A DNA stretch of 64,000 bases from Lentzea pudingi (GTDB lineage Bacteria > Actinomycetota > Actinomycetes > Mycobacteriales > Pseudonocardiaceae), in the NCBI RefSeq assembly GCF_014646255.1, contig NZ_BMNC01000009.1, positions 124,001 through 188,000 of the forward strand, written 5' to 3'. The translations under genes were made by a program, and so were the position numbers. Positions 60,813-64,000 of the stretch are shown in pieces (positions within the stretch are counted from its first letter, which is position 1; each line of letters opens with the position of its first letter). The notes below the pieces were generated by a model. That model saw only the letters and a list, made by a program, of their open reading frames with translations, made no database searches and was not told where the DNA came from.

Positions 60813-62444
60813 TCAGACCACGTCCACGAACACCGGGTTGGCGTAGAACCAGAGGTCCTGCCACGGGTCGGAGTTCGCGATCTCGTCGATCATCGGGTCA
60901 CCGGCCGAGGTGAGCCGCTTGCCGTCACTGCCCCGCAGCCGCAGGTAGAACGACCGCTCGACGTTCTTGAAGGTGTGCGTGAACCGGATCTTGCCCTTGC
61001 GCGGGACCTCGAACGTCTTCGTGACGGCCGTCTCCGGCGCCACGAACAGGTCGCGGTCGGCGGACGGACCGGTCACCGGCCCCGAGATCAGGTCGACCTT
61101 GGCCAGCACGGGCGTGGCGCCCGAGAAGTTCGGGCCGGTGGTGCGGTCGATCTCGATGGTGACCTCGACGTCGCCGCCGCGGCGCACGAACGTCCGCCCG
61201 CCCAGCGTCACGCCGCGCAGGTCGTCGCGCGAGCGCACGCGCAGCTCCAGGCCGTCGATCAGGTGACCGTGCACGGTCAGGACCTTGCCCGCCTGCAGGC
61301 CGCGCATGACGTCCACATAGGACTTCGAGCGGGCGCCGACGACGTTCGCGCCGTACTGGCCGGGGAAGAAGTCGCCGTAGGCGGTCTGCTTGACGCCCGA
61401 GTCGATCGGCGCGCCCTTCGACCCGGTCGTGGCGTAGTCCTGCTTGCCGGGCGTGAGCGTGTCGTTGAAGACCTGGTGCACGTCCGAGTTCGCGGTGATC
61501 CACCACGGACGGCCCTCAGCGAGCAGCGAGTCCCACAAGCCGCCGACCTTCGCGGTCATCCAGTCGAACCCGCCGTGCGTGCGGTAGGACTCCGGCGGGT
61601 AGGCCTGGAACGACTCCGGCAGCGGGGCGGCCGTGTCGTAGTAGCCGCGCGCACGGCCGGAGCCGCCCGCGGACTTCGGCGTGCCGGCGGCCTGGTGGCC
61701 GGGCGCGCCCTCCATGCCGACCGCGACGCCGGGGGCCGCGTCACGCCAGCCGCGGATCTCGTGCGGGCTGTCGACGCCGCGCCGGGACGGGTGGTTCGCG
61801 AACATCAGCGCGATCTCGGTCCGTCCGGAGAGGACCTGCGCCTCCAGGTACCGCAGCGCGGCCAGGGCGAGCGACTCGGTGTTGTTCGCGATCCGGCCGT
61901 CGTAGGACAGCTCGAACGCCTTGAGGATGTCGACGGTGTGCTTGCCCGGTGGCAGGAACACGGTGGCGTGCTCGGCGCCGGGGATGTTCCACTCCAGGCC
62001 CTGGTAGACCAGCACGTCGCGTTGCGACCGGCGGACCTTCTCGATGTCCGGCGTGATCTGGTCGATCGAGAACTTCTGGTGCGCGACCCCGCCGTGGTCG
62101 GTGATCACGACCCAGTCCAGGCCGAACTCGTGCGCCTTGGCGACCTGCTGCGCGATCGTGTACTGGCCGTCGTCGGAGTACTGGGTGTGGATGTGGTGGT
62201 CGCCCGCGTACCAGCGCTCACCGCCGCCCCACGGGTTGACCGGGACGTGCGCCTCGGCCCTGCCGGAACCCACGGCGACGGCTCCGGCGGCACCGGCCGC
62301 GATGCCCAGCCCTGCCAGGAACTTGCGCCGCTCGACCGACGACGGGCGGTCGTCCTCGGGGTCGAGCCAGCTGCCTTCGACCGGCTCGACCTCGTGGTGG
62401 TGGTGCGCGTGATCACCGTGCGGGTGATCGTGAGAGTGGGACAT
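60813..62444 (-). CDS. Tat-exported PHP-type phosphoesterase
   Basis: 543 residues. Unusual N-terminus MSHSHDHPHGDHAHHHHEVE before a twin-arginine-like signal (VERRKFLAGLGIAAGAAGAVA). Metal-ligand segments of the PHP fold: DHHIHTQYSDDGQ, VITDHGGVAH, LEWNIPGAEHATV, NHPSRRGVD, NSDVHQVF. A beta domain follows (~400-543). Hydrolyses a phosphoester outside the cytoplasm; substrate unknown. The His-rich start may bind metal before export. Starts 14 bp after the TMEM175 gene on the same strand. Confidence 0.86.
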   Translation of the reverse strand: MSHSHDHPHGDHAHHHHEVEPVEGSWLDPEDDRPSSVERRKFLAGLGIAAGAAGAVAVGSGRAEAHVPVNPWGGGERWYAGDHHIHTQYSDDGQYTIAQQVAKAHEFGLDWVVITDHGGVAHQKFSIDQITPDIEKVRRSQRDVLVYQGLEWNIPGAEHATVFLPPGKHTVDILKAFELSYDGRIANNTESLALAALRYLEAQVLSGRTEIALMFANHPSRRGVDSPHEIRGWRDAAPGVAVGMEGAPGHQAAGTPKSAGGSGRARGYYDTAAPLPESFQAYPPESYRTHGGFDWMTAKVGGLWDSLLAEGRPWWITANSDVHQVFNDTLTPGKQDYATTGSKGAPIDSGVKQTAYGDFFPGQYGANVVGARSKSYVDVMRGLQAGKVLTVHGHLIDGLELRVRSRDDLRGVTLGGRTFVRRGGDVEVTIEIDRTTGPNFSGATPVLAKVDLISGPVTGPSADRDLFVAPETAVTKTFEVPRKGKIRFTHTFKNVERSFYLRLRGSDGKRLTSAGDPMIDEIANSDPWQDLWFYANPVFVDVV

Positions 62445-62515
62445 GCGCCGATCTCAGCCGGTCAACCTGTCGTGGCAAACGAACGCGAGATGAACCCTTG
62501 TACCGGGAATTTCGT

Positions 62516-63901
62516 TCACACCGCCTGGACGGCCAGCAACGCCAGGTCGTCGTGGTCGTCGCGATCCAGCCACTTGAGCACGGCCCGTTCGCAATGCCGT
62601 GCGATCTCCTCCGCCGGCAGCCCCTTGCACTCCTTCAGCACCGCCCGCAGACGTTGGTCGCCGAACAGCTCCGTGCGGTCCGTGTGCGCGCGGGCCTCGG
62701 TGAACCCGTCGCTGTACAGCACCAGCGTGTCCCCCGGCGCCAGCGTGACCTGTTCGCCGGAGAACCGGACATCCGCCAGGATCCCGACGATCGCCCCGGT
62801 CGCGCCCACCTCGTCCACGCTGCCGTCCGCCCGCAGCACCAGCGGCGCGGGGTGGCCGCCGGACGCGAGCGACAGCCGCACTCCCCCGTCCGCCAGCGGC
62901 ACCAGCTCGCCGACGACGAGGGTGGTGAAGAGCTTCGAACCGGTCGCGCGCAACGACGTGTTCAGCAGGTGCAGCAGCCGCACCGGGTTCGTCTCGACCA
63001 GCGAGAGCGCCTGCAGCGACTGCCGCACACGTCCACTGTGGACCGCCGCCTCCAGGCCGTGGCCGCAGACGTCGCCCAGCACGAACGTCGCCGAACCGTC
63101 CGTGCGCGGGTGCACGTCGTAGAAGTCGCCGCCGACCAGCGCGCGCTGGTGGGCAGGGATGAACACCGAGGCCAGCGTCACACCGCGCACCTCGGGCAAC
63201 GGCAGCGGCAGCAGCGCCGACCGCAGGATCTCGATCGTCCGCTGCTGCTCGGTCAGCATCGACGACGACTCGAGCGCCACGGCCGCGTGCTTGCCGAACA
63301 GCCGCACGCGCTCCACGTCGTTCGGCGCGAAGTCGCCCTTGCGCACCACGACCAGCGCACCGCCGACCCCCAGCGGCACCGCGAGCGCGCAGCCGAAGTC
63401 CTCCGGCACGCCCCAGCTGCCCTCACCCAAAGAGGTGATCCTGGTGAGCGTCGACGTGCCGGTCAGCACCTCCGCGATCTCCGAGGCCCGGCGCGGCGTG
63501 CGCGTGACCGTCGGTTCGCCGCCTCCGCACCGCCACCACTCGAGCCGATCGCGCGTGGCGGGCACCACGGCGACGCAGTGCTCGCCCAGCAACTCCGCCG
63601 CGAGCTGCACGATCGTCTTGAGCGTCAGTTCGCGCGACGAGCCCCCGGCGAGCCTCAGGTGGGCGTGGTCGAACGCGGAGTCCGTGAAGTACCAGGCGCT
63701 CCAGCCCTCGCCGAGGTCGTGCTGGCGGCCCGCGACGTGCACGTCGAAGTGCCCGCCGACGCCCAGGCGGGGGAACCGGTCCGCGGCCGCGGCGTTGCGC
63801 ACGCGCACCACTCCGGCGGGATCCACGACGAAGACGGCTTCGCGCAGCCCGTCCACCAGGCGCTGCCAGCCGTCGAGGTCGATGCCCACAGCGCTGCTCA
63901 T
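62516..63901 (-). CDS. PAS-GAF-PP2C (SpoIIE) serine phosphatase
   Basis: 461 residues from ATG 63901. PAS (about 8-75: LREAVFVVDPAGVVRVRNAAAADRF), a GAF-like domain (~95-215: SWGVPEDFGCALAVPLGVGGALVVVRKG), and a PP2C/SpoIIE domain (240-460) with metal residues in VGGDFYDV, LGDVCGHGLEAA, LVLYSDGFTEA and DHDDLALL. Such proteins dephosphorylate anti-sigma factor antagonists (STAS proteins) in partner-switching. No partner gene is in view. Nothing assignable from 63902 to the edge. Confidence 0.9.
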   Translation of the reverse strand: MSSAVGIDLDGWQRLVDGLREAVFVVDPAGVVRVRNAAAADRFPRLGVGGHFDVHVAGRQHDLGEGWSAWYFTDSAFDHAHLRLAGGSSRELTLKTIVQLAAELLGEHCVAVVPATRDRLEWWRCGGGEPTVTRTPRRASEIAEVLTGTSTLTRITSLGEGSWGVPEDFGCALAVPLGVGGALVVVRKGDFAPNDVERVRLFGKHAAVALESSSMLTEQQRTIEILRSALLPLPLPEVRGVTLASVFIPAHQRALVGGDFYDVHPRTDGSATFVLGDVCGHGLEAAVHSGRVRQSLQALSLVETNPVRLLHLLNTSLRATGSKLFTTLVVGELVPLADGGVRLSLASGGHPAPLVLRADGSVDEVGATGAIVGILADVRFSGEQVTLAPGDTLVLYSDGFTEARAHTDRTELFGDQRLRAVLKECKGLPAEEIARHCERAVLKWLDRDDHDDLALLAVQAV

Positions 63902-64000
63902 CCGCTTCCGGCCAGCGCGCTCGGCCGAATCATGACGGCCTCCTGCGGGTAGTCGGCGTGCGTCGGGGGATCAAGTTACCTCGCTCCCAACCTAACGTGG

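Overview
The window is strongly GC-rich, gene-dense chromosomal DNA from an actinomycete. GTG and TTG starts are common, and many same-strand neighbours share ATGA or GTGA stop/start overlaps. A DasR-type site, AroQ-gamma chorismate mutase, DivIVA-like protein, AlkB, XRE/SDR pairs and a split IS481 remnant all fit. A Pseudonocardiales genus such as Lentzea or Saccharothrix is my inference from overall gene style, not proven by any marker here. I see no rRNA, tRNA, CRISPR array, complete insertion sequence, prophage or polyketide/NRPS cluster.

Layout. 1-3158: tail of a conserved cluster (glycosyltransferase, DUF2064 transferase, methyltransferase, molybdopterin oxidoreductase, small membrane protein). 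3090-6554: ABC exporter facing a two-component system. 6649-10162: a DJ-1/GlxA pair, a secreted SGNH hydrolase and a shortened esterase. 10159-13717: an 801-residue unrecognised protein whose C-terminus looks like a worn ADP-ribosyltransferase domain, a thioesterase-like protein and a YchJ/SEC-C protein. 13807-15866: DivIVA-like protein, exported chorismate mutase, SDR. 15863-16610: a scar in which a DUF1963 gene is cut by an IS481-type transposase fragment. 16736-22597: a topoisomerase IV-type pair; the A subunit carries a 432-residue intein with a LAGLIDADG endonuclease.

23041-28585: aminotransferase, then a tight DUF4331-TPR-NicO (nickel/cobalt exporter-like) operon with a (His-Gly)13 tract. 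28678-32206: an anti-sigma factor without a neighbouring sigma gene, then a TetR regulator divergent from a DrrAB-type exporter with a tandem operator between them. 32123-39838: phosphotransferase, a peptidase remnant, exported carboxylesterase, BASS transporter, short LLM oxidoreductase, DUF1152, an MFS gene with a damaged 5' end, and a CBM2-GH18 chitinase preceded by a DasR-like box. 40200-46412: a six-gene Liv-type ABC import operon with a fused LivHM permease, two unrecognised membrane/exported partners and a KstR-like palindrome upstream. 46555-51245: exported proteins (SGNH, DUF4142, DUF1996 with a charged insert, alginate-lyase-like). 51265-63901: IlvD, a LysR/SDR pair, PRC-barrel/DUF2382 stress protein, fatty acyl-CoA ligase with divergent TetR and a perfect operator, AlkB, an XRE/SDR pair, TMEM175 channel, Tat-exported PHP-type protein and a PAS-GAF-PP2C phosphatase. 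63902-64000 shows nothing I can assign.

Convergent gene ends either overlap (4 to 84 bp) or are separated by long perfect hairpins. The most notable items are the intein with a substituted block-B histidine, the 801-residue protein, the Liv-type import operon, and the DUF1963/IS481 junction.
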